Positions 25,344-33,931 of a DNA stretch of 64,000 nt are shown here, piece after piece. The position numbers and the translations under genes are program-made. The notes beneath the pieces are model-generated. The model made no database searches. It was not told where the DNA came from and was given only the letters and a program-made list of their open reading frames with translations. Source of the DNA: Oscillospiraceae bacterium (GTDB lineage: Bacteria > Bacillota > Clostridia > Oscillospirales > CAG-272); contig SVSI01000011.1 in the NCBI GenBank assembly GCA_015064385.1, forward strand, positions 1 through 64,000, read 5' to 3'. How positions within the stretch are numbered: position 1 is the stretch's first letter; each line of letters starts with the position of its first letter.

Positions 25344-26653
25344 TGAATATCCTCCTCATCTTCGGTGCTTCCCGCACTCTTAAGCGTGCCTTTAAGAAAA
25401 TATACCGTGTCGGGCGAGATCTTCTTGGCGGCATCGACTATTTCCTCTTTGGTAACGAGAGCGATCTTTTCGGCGACTTCGGACGGAGAATCCGACCTGT
25501 TTGCAAACGATCTCGTAAGATACCAGAAAACCAGTCCGGAATGACTGTCGGTCAGCTCCCTGTAAGAATTGATAAGCGATTTTTTTGCGCTTTCAAGCTC
25601 AAAATCGGTAATATCTCCCGATTTTAAGGCATTTATCTGCTCAAAAATCGCGTCACGCGTTTTCTCAAAATCGTCCACCTCAATACCGCTTGACACAGTC
25701 AAGGTACCCTTGAGCGCATTCGGACGGGAGGAGCAGTAGTAGCAAAGCCCAAGCTTTTCTCTGACGTTCATAAAGAGCTTGCTCGTGGGAGATGCCCCGA
25801 GCAGAGCGTTAGTCAGTGCGAAGACGTGATAATCTTCGTCTGACAGGGCAAAGCCGCTTCTAAAACCGATAGTCAGCTTGCCCTGTGAGACTTTTTCTTC
25901 TTCAATAACGGTCTTTATATCGCCGTCTGCACGTCTTTTTACCTCGGTGGGGACTGCAGTTGCGATTTTTGAGTTAAAGTCGGAAAATACCGTCTTTAGT
26001 TTGTCAGCAAGGACGCCTATATCCTCGCTTCCGGCATAGCATATATTTATCTGCGCGCAGTTTTTAAGTGAAAGATAGTAAGCGTAAAGCTCCTCGCCGC
26101 TCACCTGCGAAACGCTTTCAAGAGTTCCGCTCGTTGAGACTGCAAAGCGCTCACCCTCGCACATTATCTCCTCACATCGGCGGAGTGCGTACGCCGCGGG
26201 ATTGTTTATTCTCGAGAGTATTCTTCCGCACAGTTTTTCTTTTTCGCTCTCAAGCACGCTCTTGTCAAAAGAATTTCCTTCCGTCAGCGGATTTAATATC
26301 ATTTCGGAGATAAGATCTATTATTTCCGAGAGGACGTCCGTTTTGTCAAAGGTAAAGCGGTTTTCGGTAAAGGATGCGTACAGACCGAAAAGATGGTTTT
26401 CACCCATTGAAATATTCATCGGCTCAACGGACGCTCCGTAGAGCGACTGAAGGTGAACTCCGAGAGAGAGCATCGTGGGATATTTTTTGCACGATCTCGT
26501 GAGGATCTCGGGAATAAGCGCGTTCATTGCCGCTTCTTTTTCGCATAAGGGACGAGTAAAGCAGACCGAAAGATATGCAGTCTTGAATTTACTGCTCGGC
26601 ACAGCGGTAAGCTTTACCGACGGATATATTTGAATTTTTTTAACGCCGTTCAA
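25340..26653 (-). CDS. ymfF: M16 family peptidase-like protein, YmfF-type (non-catalytic partner)
   Basis: 437 residues with the M16 fold (ALIPEILTRSCKKYPTM, GFRSGFALSDEDYHVFALTNALLG) but lacking HxxEH, as usual for the inactive partner. The likely start is TTG 26653 with AAGGCGG about 8 bases upstream. Its own promoter is at 26687-26715, so it opens the operon ymfF-ymfH-lgt-folD-DUF1593. Confidence 0.88.
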   Translation of the reverse strand: MNGVKKIQIYPSVKLTAVPSSKFKTAYLSVCFTRPLCEKEAAMNALIPEILTRSCKKYPTMLSLGVHLQSLYGASVEPMNISMGENHLFGLYASFTENRFTFDKTDVLSEIIDLISEMILNPLTEGNSFDKSVLESEKEKLCGRILSRINNPAAYALRRCEEIMCEGERFAVSTSGTLESVSQVSGEELYAYYLSLKNCAQINICYAGSEDIGVLADKLKTVFSDFNSKIATAVPTEVKRRADGDIKTVIEEEKVSQGKLTIGFRSGFALSDEDYHVFALTNALLGASPTSKLFMNVREKLGLCYYCSSRPNALKGTLTVSSGIEVDDFEKTRDAIFEQINALKSGDITDFELESAKKSLINSYRELTDSHSGLVFWYLTRSFANRSDSPSEVAEKIALVTKEEIVDAAKKISPDTVYFLKGTLKSAGSTEDEEDIQ

Positions 26654-26686
26654 GTCAGCACCGCCTTAAGATACAAATTTAGAATA

Positions 26687-26715
26687 ATTATATCATATAA
26701 TGACCGAGTTTTCAA
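26687..26715 (-). promoter_or_regulatory. Promoter for ymfF-ymfH-lgt-folD-DUF1593
   Basis: On the minus strand TTGAAA (26715-26710), 17 bases, TATAAT (26692-26687). Confidence 0.75.
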
Positions 26716-26718
26716 CCG

Positions 26719-29700
26719 TTATTTTGAAATATTTGGACCGTTAAAGAAAATTTTACCGTTTTCATTTCCGGGCGAGTCGGTCAGCTTTACGCTCTTTGTC
26801 TGACCTTTATCGGAGAAGGTGACCTCTACCTTATCGAATTTATCCGAAAATTTAGGTGTTATCAGAAAACCACCTTCACCGTCTCGCGATATACCGATAA
26901 GACCGCCGAGCACCGCCTGGACGAACCATGATGCCGAGCCGGTATATAAGCTCCAGCCGCCGCGACCCGTATGCTCGGGATTTGAATATACGTCTCCGCA
27001 CAGAGCGTACGGCTCTGTCTTGTAGCGCACAGCTCGCTTTTCGTCGGACGAAATGTTTATGGGGTTTATATCGCATAGCATTCCGAACGCCTTTTCGTTA
27101 TCTCCCAGAGCTAAAAGTCCGAGTATCGCCCAGAATACCGCGTGAGTGTATTGACCTCCGTTTTCGCGAAGTCCCTCGCAGTAGCCGACGATATAGCCGG
27201 GATCGTCGTATTTTCCGGAAAACGCAGGTGAAAATAGCTTGACGATTTTGTTATTTCTGTCCCATAGCATATCACACGCACTCTCCATAGCGAGCTTTGC
27301 GCGTGAGCGGTCTTTTCCGTATATCGCGGCAAACGCCTGAGGCAATAGATCTATCTCGCATTCCTTGTCTCCCGCTTTTCCCATCGGCTTTCCGTCGTCG
27401 TAAAAGGCACGCATATATCTGTCGCCGTCAAACGCCGCGTTTTCTACCGCGTCCGATAGCTCCGCGGCTATCTTTTCGTACTTTTTTGCTCCCTCGGTAT
27501 CTCCGCGGCTTTTACAGATCGGCACGAACTTTATAAGAAGCGCTCTCATAAACTGCGATAACCATACCGATTCGCCGCGTCCTTTTGCCCCGACACGGTC
27601 ATATCCGTCATTCCAGTCACAGCTTCCCATAAGGATGAGAGAATTCGGTCCTCGTCGCAAAGCGCGCTCAATTGCTCTTATACAGTGATTATAGACGCTT
27701 TCTCTGTATTTTGAGCGAAAAGGACGCTCGTAGCGCGTATTTTCGCTCTCATCAAGCTCGCGCGATTCGATATAGCGTACACGCAGATCAAGTATCGAGC
27801 TGTCGCCCGTATAGTCGATATAACGCGCAACGGTGTAGGGAAGCCACAGAAGATCGTCCGAGCATTTAGATCGAAGTCCCGCGTGCCAGAGCCCCGCGTT
27901 GTCCGAGCTTTGCGAGTTGTGCCACCAGTGCTGAACGTCACCCTCGGTGTATTGATGCGCGGCGGCACGAAGTATCTGATATTTGCAGAATTTCCCATCG
28001 TAGTAGAGCGTTGCAAGGGAGTCCTGAAGCTGATCTCTGAAGCCGTACGCACCGCTTGACTGGTAAAATCCCGTACGTCCGAAAAGACGGGCGCTGAATA
28101 CCTGATACGGAATATAATAATTAGTCGCAAGATCAAGCGCACGGTCACCGCTCTCTATTTGGATCTTCGAGAACAGATCACGGTAAAACTGCGAATATTT
28201 TTCAAATGCGTGTAAAATATCGTCACAGCTTTGAAATACCTTTTGTATATGATAATAAGCGCGGTCGGAAAAGCTCGGGAATATGCCGAAAATAAATCCG
28301 TATTCAAGAGAGCTTCCGTTTTTTCTCTTGTCAAGCGAGGTCAGAAAAACTGTGTGCTCGGAAAGGTGGGAATCGTACCTGCGTCTGAAAAACTCGGTTC
28401 TTGCATCCTGCTTTTTGAGTATAAGATTCACTTGGCAGATATTTTCACCTATTACGGGATCTACGCTGTAAACTATTTTGTCAAGCATTGAGAGATCGCC
28501 CTCGGCACGCGCGTATATCAGCTTGACCTGAAGCTTTTCGTCAACACCTACACAGCTTTTTACCGTGCAGCCGTTTATCTCGGTTTTGTAAATAGCACAT
28601 CCCTTTGTAAACTCGCAGGAATATGACGATGCGATAAGATCGTATTTCTCTCCGCTCTTGCTCACAAATATTAGCCGCTCGCCGCAAATATCCCGCCTGT
28701 ACGACGAAAACGCGGGAGTAAGACGCTTTTCCTTTGAGTTTGCAAACCAGGTGTATCCGAGCGAATTTTGCGTTAAGACGGTACCGAAAGTGCGGTTTGC
28801 GTATATATACGACCAAACCAGATCAGCGCGGCTTTTATTTATCAAAAATCCGTCCTCGGTAAAGGTGCCTCCATACACGTCAAAGCCATCCTTTTTGTCA
28901 AAACGCGCAGAGCGAGATATCTTTATATCGTCGGCAACTCTGAGTGAACGCTTCATAAACGAGTGGAATATTTCTTCTATCGACGAATCGTTTTCAAGCG
29001 GAATATAAAGAGCGCTCACCGACGAAAAGATCTCGCGTGAATTTTCTCCTACGGTAAATATCCCGCCGTGACGGCAGAAATATTCACTCGCTCCGCATTC
29101 GGATATGATCGCGGAGAGTCGGTTTCGGTTGTGGCTGTTATAAGCGTCCTTTTCGGATACGATAAATACGAGATCGCTTTTCTTGCCGCGCAGACGGAGG
29201 AGTCTGTGAAGTCGTATCATAACGTCACAGATCTTCTTGCAGGACGGCGAAAGCTCGCTCGGCAGATCGAGAGCAACTATCGGCAAATCTCCCGATATTC
29301 CGTACGACCATAGTGAATTTTTAGAAAAGGTCTTATCAGTGGGAGGTGTGCCGTTAGGTCTGAAACAGAGCGCAGCAAGATAGAAATCGGCGTATTTCAG
29401 ATAGCTCTGCGGAACGTTTACGAGATTAAGCCGATTTTGTGAGAGCTTGTACATACTGCCCGCAAAAAAGCTGCTGATATCATGTCCCGAGTTTTTCCGT
29501 ACGAAAAGCACCTTTTTCACAATATCCTCGTGCGTTGCGCCGTAGGTGATAAGAAATTCGCACGAAAACTTGCCGCGGCAAGGAGTTTCACGCCCTTTCA
29601 AAATACAGAAGGGCGATATGCACGCTCCCTCGCGTGAAGGCAGGTCCTTAAAGAGAAGGTCGCACAGATCGTCTTTTGAATAGTTGAGAGGTAAAATATC

Positions 29701-32700
29701 GCTTCTCGTGTCAAACTCTACGCCGTACGGCGAGTTTTCAAGGGATACCGATATCCACCTTTCCTCCGTGCCGTCTTTTGATCGACACCTGAAGCAGAGA
29801 AGCGAGTTTTCACGGTCGTAAAAGGACTCGACGGACAGTCCGTTATAAAAGGGATGTGACTCTCTGTCCATTGCGCTTGAAAGGACCGTCTCAAAAGCTA
29901 TCATAGGGGTAAATTTGTTGAATTTTCCCGATGCATCCAGCTTTATGCAGTAGGCACTCTCGCTTGCGCACAGGGTAAAGGTTGCGGAGCAGGAGAGCTT
30001 TTCGCCGCTCTCCTGAAGCTGTGAGCGCAGAAGTATCTTCGATCCCGAGTAGTTCATAGTATCGGGTGTAAACGAGTGCTTGTTTGCGTCGGTTGCAAAA
30101 AATATCTGAAGTCCGTTTTCGGTAGAGTACATATCTCGCGTATCGAACGGATCGCGAGTTATAAGGATATTTCGGTGTGTGAGCATAACGTGTCCCGCAT
30201 CCGAGACGGTTATAGAAGCATCGTTTGACGCGAGTGTACAAACGGACGGGATCTGTCCGCTTCTGAGACTGGATTTCAGCGTTTTGTCGGTAGATGGGTA
30301 TCTTATCGGAGGCGCTTCCGCACTACGCACGGCTGAGTTTTTTGATATTCCCGCCTCGGTGGGTACGCTTTCGCACAAAAGCTCGCTTATTGACGACATT
30401 TCTGCATCACTCATGAAGCGTTTTACGAATATATTGTCAAAACAAAAGTTAGTGGCGGCAATAACGCTCATTCCTACGTGATGCGCCATATAGCATTTCA
30501 CCGTCTCGGGCTCCGTGCCGACTCTGAGGCGTGTAAAATCGACCGACTCATAAAAGCCGTGCTTTCCGTAAGCACCGAAGCTACGGAGCTTTTCAAGATT
30601 TTTTATAGCTTTTCTTTTTGCAGTTGAAAGACACAAAAATGAGGAATACGGTGAGATCACCTTTTCCTTTCCGATTATCGGATCAAGCGCGAGACGGGAT
30701 ACCCCGTTTGCCTTGTACTGATAGTTCATAGCGTTGTCAAAGGTGTAGTATGCGCTTTCCGAAACGCCCCAAAATCCCTTTACCTTGTCCTCGATCTGCG
30801 CGTTCGTGGCGAATATAAGCGCCTCGCCCATAAGAGAAGAATCGTATAAGGGAAGAAAGAGATGCGGCATAAAGTATTCAAACATACTGCCCGACCAGGA
30901 TGCCACTCCGATATAGCCCTTGTGACCGATTATCGGTCTGCCCATTTTTCGCCAGTTTTTAACGTCTATCTGATCCTTTGCGATCGCATAGTAGCAGGTA
31001 GAACGGATCTCGCTCATAAGCAGATCGTAGCAGTTCTCCTCGGAAACCTCGTCCGCGGCATCCATACCGATATAGAAAAGATCTCTTTTTTGAGAATACA
31101 GAAAGGAAAAATCGGTCGCGTCAAGTATCTTTTTTATTCTTTCTCTGACACCGATAAGACGCTCCTCCTGTTGTCGGTAATCGGAAAGTCCCTGATAGAG
31201 AGCAGTCAGTGCGACCGCAAAATTTCCGCTGTCAACGGTGGAAACGTAGGGCGAGCCGAGAACGGTCAGCTTTTTAGTGTCGTACCAGTTGTAAAGATGT
31301 CCGTGCTTTTTGGGAAGCGACTCTATGGTACTTAAGGTGTTTTCAAGGCGGTAAGCGAGTGTGTGCGGATCTATAAATCCGCAGTCGCACGCGGCAAGAC
31401 AGGATACCATATACATTCCGATATTTGTCGGAGAGGTACGGTGAGCAATAGTCAGCGTCGGGAATTCCTGCACGTTGTCGGGCGGGAGAAAGTTCTCCTT
31501 TTCGTTGACGTAGGTGGCAAAAAAGCTCCACGAGTCAAAGAGGTAGCGCAGAAGCACCGCCTTGTCTGACGAGCTCGGCTTTGGCGATCTCGGAACGTAA
31601 AACGAGAGGGCGAGCAGTATCGCCGGCATAAATATCCAAAGAATTGCACCGCATTTCAAAACGGGACTTTCGGCAAAGACGAGAATAAGCGCGCCTAAAA
31701 TATAGGAAATAAGTCCCCACGATATCTGGGGAAGCACGCCCGACTTTTTCTCTGAAAAAGAAACCGACCATTCAAGCGTCTTTTTGCCGCTTATACGCGA
31801 CCTGAAAAAGCCCTTGATAAGCGCGTCGGCAGAAACACTTGCATAGCAAAATACCGAAGCTACGCCAAAAAAGAAGTCCCAGAGCGCACTTGAGATCGCA
31901 GGTCGGACGTGAGAAAAGAAACGCCGTCCCACGCCCCTTACAGAACGTAAGATGCCGTGAATGGGTGCTACCAAGGTATAGGAAAGAGCAGCAACTGCTA
32001 TAAGAGTCTGCGGCGAGGTGCCGAGCGCGGCAGCGACCAAAGCGATACATGCGCAAACCGGAACGAGCGCACGGCGTACGTTATCGAAAATAAAGAATTT
32101 TGAAAGGGAAGAGATAGGATTTTTTACCGTCTTACGCTCTTTGTTCAGAACGTATTTTGAAGCGTACAAGGTCGATTGAATATCACCGCGTATCCATCTG
32201 TGGAGACGCTTCCAGAAGGCGGACGGTGTAGTTGGGTGAGCGTCGGTCAATACGACGTCGGAAAGAACTCCGCACCTGAGACGCGTACCCTCCAAAAGAT
32301 CGTGACTCAGTATCACCCCGTCGCAAAACGCATCGGGAATTAAAGAAAAATAGACGTCAACGTCGAAAATACCTTTCCCGCAGAAAATTCCTTCGTCAAA
32401 AAGTGACTGATAAAAATCGAAGGACGCCGACTGATAGGGATCCACTCCTCCGCGCGAGGAAAATGAGGAAAAATAGCTTTTGCTGAAAGAGGCAAGAGAC
32501 GTAGCCGTTCTCGGCTGCATTATTGCATATCCCGAGGTAACCACGCCGTTTTTTATCTTCGGTCGGTTGCGAGGGTGAAGCATAGCCGATACCATATCCC
32601 GAACGGCACCCTTGTACAGACGCGTGTCTCTGTCCAGAGTTATTACGTATTTTACGTCGGATATCAGCTCTTTGTTGCCGAGCAGTACCGAAAACTCACT

Positions 32701-33789
32701 GTTTTTTTCGCGCAAAAAGGAAACGAGATCTATAAGCGCGCCGCGCTTGCGCTCTCGTCCCATATAGCTGTTTTCACTCGGAACTCTAACTCTGTCTCTT
32801 ATGAAAACGTAAAATTTATCCTTGTATTTTTGATTTAAGAGATCGAACCTTTCTTTGACGAGATCTATAAGAGCTACGTCCTTTTCGTCATACTCGCTAT
32901 CCGCCTCGGGGAGATCAAGGAGAAGACCGTAATAGGCGTTTTCATCTCGGTTTGCAAGGTAAAACTGTTCGATCTGATCAAATATTGCGCTATCTTTGTC
33001 TGAGATCAGCGAGGTTATGACCGTCAGCACCTTTGCGTTTGACGGTATCGTGTCAAGCTTAAGACGGGCGACCGTCGATTGCGGTATAAAGCGAGAGAAT
33101 ATCCGATCAAGGATCAGCTTTACGCTCTCACTTATCGGTAAGAGTAGGATAATAAAAAAGAATGGACCGCGCTGCGAGGCAAGACAGATCACAAAGGTGA
33201 TGGCAAGGGTGAGTATCACCCAAAGAGAAAAATACAGGCGTGCGTTCTTTTTTCGTATGATCTTATCTTCAAGATAGCATCCGTTTTCGCAGTAAACGAG
33301 AGCTGCATCCTTCTCCGATATTCGGTGGCGCTTTGCAAAGGCGGATATCCTCGATCTAACGAGCGATTTCGTAAGATCAGAGCTTTGCGCGTAGGCATTA
33401 CAGTTTCGGGCGCTAAGCGTTCTGTCAAGCACCGAGATGCGCTCTCGGAGTGATTCTATATCAACGAGCTCGAACGAGCGCAGAAGAGCGCTCGCGCGAT
33501 TTATCAGCGTCTTTTCGTAATCGCCTTCAAGGTTCTTAATATTAGAGAGCGCCCTTGATATAATATCGGCAATTATCGGCATAAAAAGCACCGTTTCTTC
33601 GTCGGTGAACGGTCTTTCGTCCGCCTTTTTTATAACTGATTCGCGAATATCCTTTTCGCTGATTACAAACTCCCTGTTTGCCGTGAGATCCTCTAAAATG
33701 CGGTATATACGCGTCCTGCGCTTTCTTGCGCTGATCTTATCATACGAGTTAAGTATGGCAAGGGTGTGTGGATACTGCTTGCCGATCAC
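26719..33789 (-). CDS. ndvB: Cyclic beta-1,2-glucan synthase-like protein (GT84-glycoamylase-GH94)
   Basis: 2356 residues, NdvB/ChvB-like. Order: cytoplasmic N-terminus; membrane segments (~185-230); GT84 glycosyltransferase with ITLDRDTRLYKG (~386) and RGDIQSTLY; more membrane segments (~590-720); a glycoamylase-like domain (IAHRTSPTNIGMY, GHLYNWYDT); a GH94 beta-sandwich; and GH94 catalysis with GFRDQLQD, GDVQHWWH (~1956), CSDDLLWLPY and CDWNDGYDRVG (~2060, catalytic Asp). It would elongate and cyclise beta-1,2-glucan at the membrane. The WWH loop has a ~6-residue insertion. The start taken is GTG 33789 with AAGG upstream. The frame is open 22 codons further to an ATT behind GGGGAGG, so the true N-terminus is unsettled. 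Confidence 0.88.
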   Translation of the reverse strand: MIGKQYPHTLAILNSYDKISARKRRTRIYRILEDLTANREFVISEKDIRESVIKKADERPFTDEETVLFMPIIADIISRALSNIKNLEGDYEKTLINRASALLRSFELVDIESLRERISVLDRTLSARNCNAYAQSSDLTKSLVRSRISAFAKRHRISEKDAALVYCENGCYLEDKIIRKKNARLYFSLWVILTLAITFVICLASQRGPFFFIILLLPISESVKLILDRIFSRFIPQSTVARLKLDTIPSNAKVLTVITSLISDKDSAIFDQIEQFYLANRDENAYYGLLLDLPEADSEYDEKDVALIDLVKERFDLLNQKYKDKFYVFIRDRVRVPSENSYMGRERKRGALIDLVSFLREKNSEFSVLLGNKELISDVKYVITLDRDTRLYKGAVRDMVSAMLHPRNRPKIKNGVVTSGYAIMQPRTATSLASFSKSYFSSFSSRGGVDPYQSASFDFYQSLFDEGIFCGKGIFDVDVYFSLIPDAFCDGVILSHDLLEGTRLRCGVLSDVVLTDAHPTTPSAFWKRLHRWIRGDIQSTLYASKYVLNKERKTVKNPISSLSKFFIFDNVRRALVPVCACIALVAAALGTSPQTLIAVAALSYTLVAPIHGILRSVRGVGRRFFSHVRPAISSALWDFFFGVASVFCYASVSADALIKGFFRSRISGKKTLEWSVSFSEKKSGVLPQISWGLISYILGALILVFAESPVLKCGAILWIFMPAILLALSFYVPRSPKPSSSDKAVLLRYLFDSWSFFATYVNEKENFLPPDNVQEFPTLTIAHRTSPTNIGMYMVSCLAACDCGFIDPHTLAYRLENTLSTIESLPKKHGHLYNWYDTKKLTVLGSPYVSTVDSGNFAVALTALYQGLSDYRQQEERLIGVRERIKKILDATDFSFLYSQKRDLFYIGMDAADEVSEENCYDLLMSEIRSTCYYAIAKDQIDVKNWRKMGRPIIGHKGYIGVASWSGSMFEYFMPHLFLPLYDSSLMGEALIFATNAQIEDKVKGFWGVSESAYYTFDNAMNYQYKANGVSRLALDPIIGKEKVISPYSSFLCLSTAKRKAIKNLEKLRSFGAYGKHGFYESVDFTRLRVGTEPETVKCYMAHHVGMSVIAATNFCFDNIFVKRFMSDAEMSSISELLCESVPTEAGISKNSAVRSAEAPPIRYPSTDKTLKSSLRSGQIPSVCTLASNDASITVSDAGHVMLTHRNILITRDPFDTRDMYSTENGLQIFFATDANKHSFTPDTMNYSGSKILLRSQLQESGEKLSCSATFTLCASESAYCIKLDASGKFNKFTPMIAFETVLSSAMDRESHPFYNGLSVESFYDRENSLLCFRCRSKDGTEERWISVSLENSPYGVEFDTRSDILPLNYSKDDLCDLLFKDLPSREGACISPFCILKGRETPCRGKFSCEFLITYGATHEDIVKKVLFVRKNSGHDISSFFAGSMYKLSQNRLNLVNVPQSYLKYADFYLAALCFRPNGTPPTDKTFSKNSLWSYGISGDLPIVALDLPSELSPSCKKICDVMIRLHRLLRLRGKKSDLVFIVSEKDAYNSHNRNRLSAIISECGASEYFCRHGGIFTVGENSREIFSSVSALYIPLENDSSIEEIFHSFMKRSLRVADDIKISRSARFDKKDGFDVYGGTFTEDGFLINKSRADLVWSYIYANRTFGTVLTQNSLGYTWFANSKEKRLTPAFSSYRRDICGERLIFVSKSGEKYDLIASSYSCEFTKGCAIYKTEINGCTVKSCVGVDEKLQVKLIYARAEGDLSMLDKIVYSVDPVIGENICQVNLILKKQDARTEFFRRRYDSHLSEHTVFLTSLDKRKNGSSLEYGFIFGIFPSFSDRAYYHIQKVFQSCDDILHAFEKYSQFYRDLFSKIQIESGDRALDLATNYYIPYQVFSARLFGRTGFYQSSGAYGFRDQLQDSLATLYYDGKFCKYQILRAAAHQYTEGDVQHWWHNSQSSDNAGLWHAGLRSKCSDDLLWLPYTVARYIDYTGDSSILDLRVRYIESRELDESENTRYERPFRSKYRESVYNHCIRAIERALRRGPNSLILMGSCDWNDGYDRVGAKGRGESVWLSQFMRALLIKFVPICKSRGDTEGAKKYEKIAAELSDAVENAAFDGDRYMRAFYDDGKPMGKAGDKECEIDLLPQAFAAIYGKDRSRAKLAMESACDMLWDRNNKIVKLFSPAFSGKYDDPGYIVGYCEGLRENGGQYTHAVFWAILGLLALGDNEKAFGMLCDINPINISSDEKRAVRYKTEPYALCGDVYSNPEHTGRGGWSLYTGSASWFVQAVLGGLIGISRDGEGGFLITPKFSDKFDKVEVTFSDKGQTKSVKLTDSPGNENGKIFFNGPNISK

Positions 33790-33864
33790 TCGCCTTAACT
33801 TTATTTTCAGCAGATTTCCCGAAGGATCAAAGCGCTTTAGTAATGTCGTGTTAATAACAAAAAC

Positions 33865-33903
33865 CTCCCCATAGGTCTGATTTAATAAACCTATTATGGG
33901 GAG
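33865..33903. terminator. Hairpin between comEC and the glucan synthase
   Basis: CTCCCCATAGGT (33865-33876) pairs with ACCTAT-(3-base bulge)-GGGGAG (33889-33903). The plus strand continues with T6 and the minus strand with GTTTTTG. It is the likely comEC terminator, 29 bases past its stop. Its minus-strand 3' arm also holds GGGGAGG, the best Shine-Dalgarno of the glucan synthase leader. Confidence 0.75.
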
Positions 33904-33931
33904 ATTTTTTACATTTTATGCCTGAAAAAGG

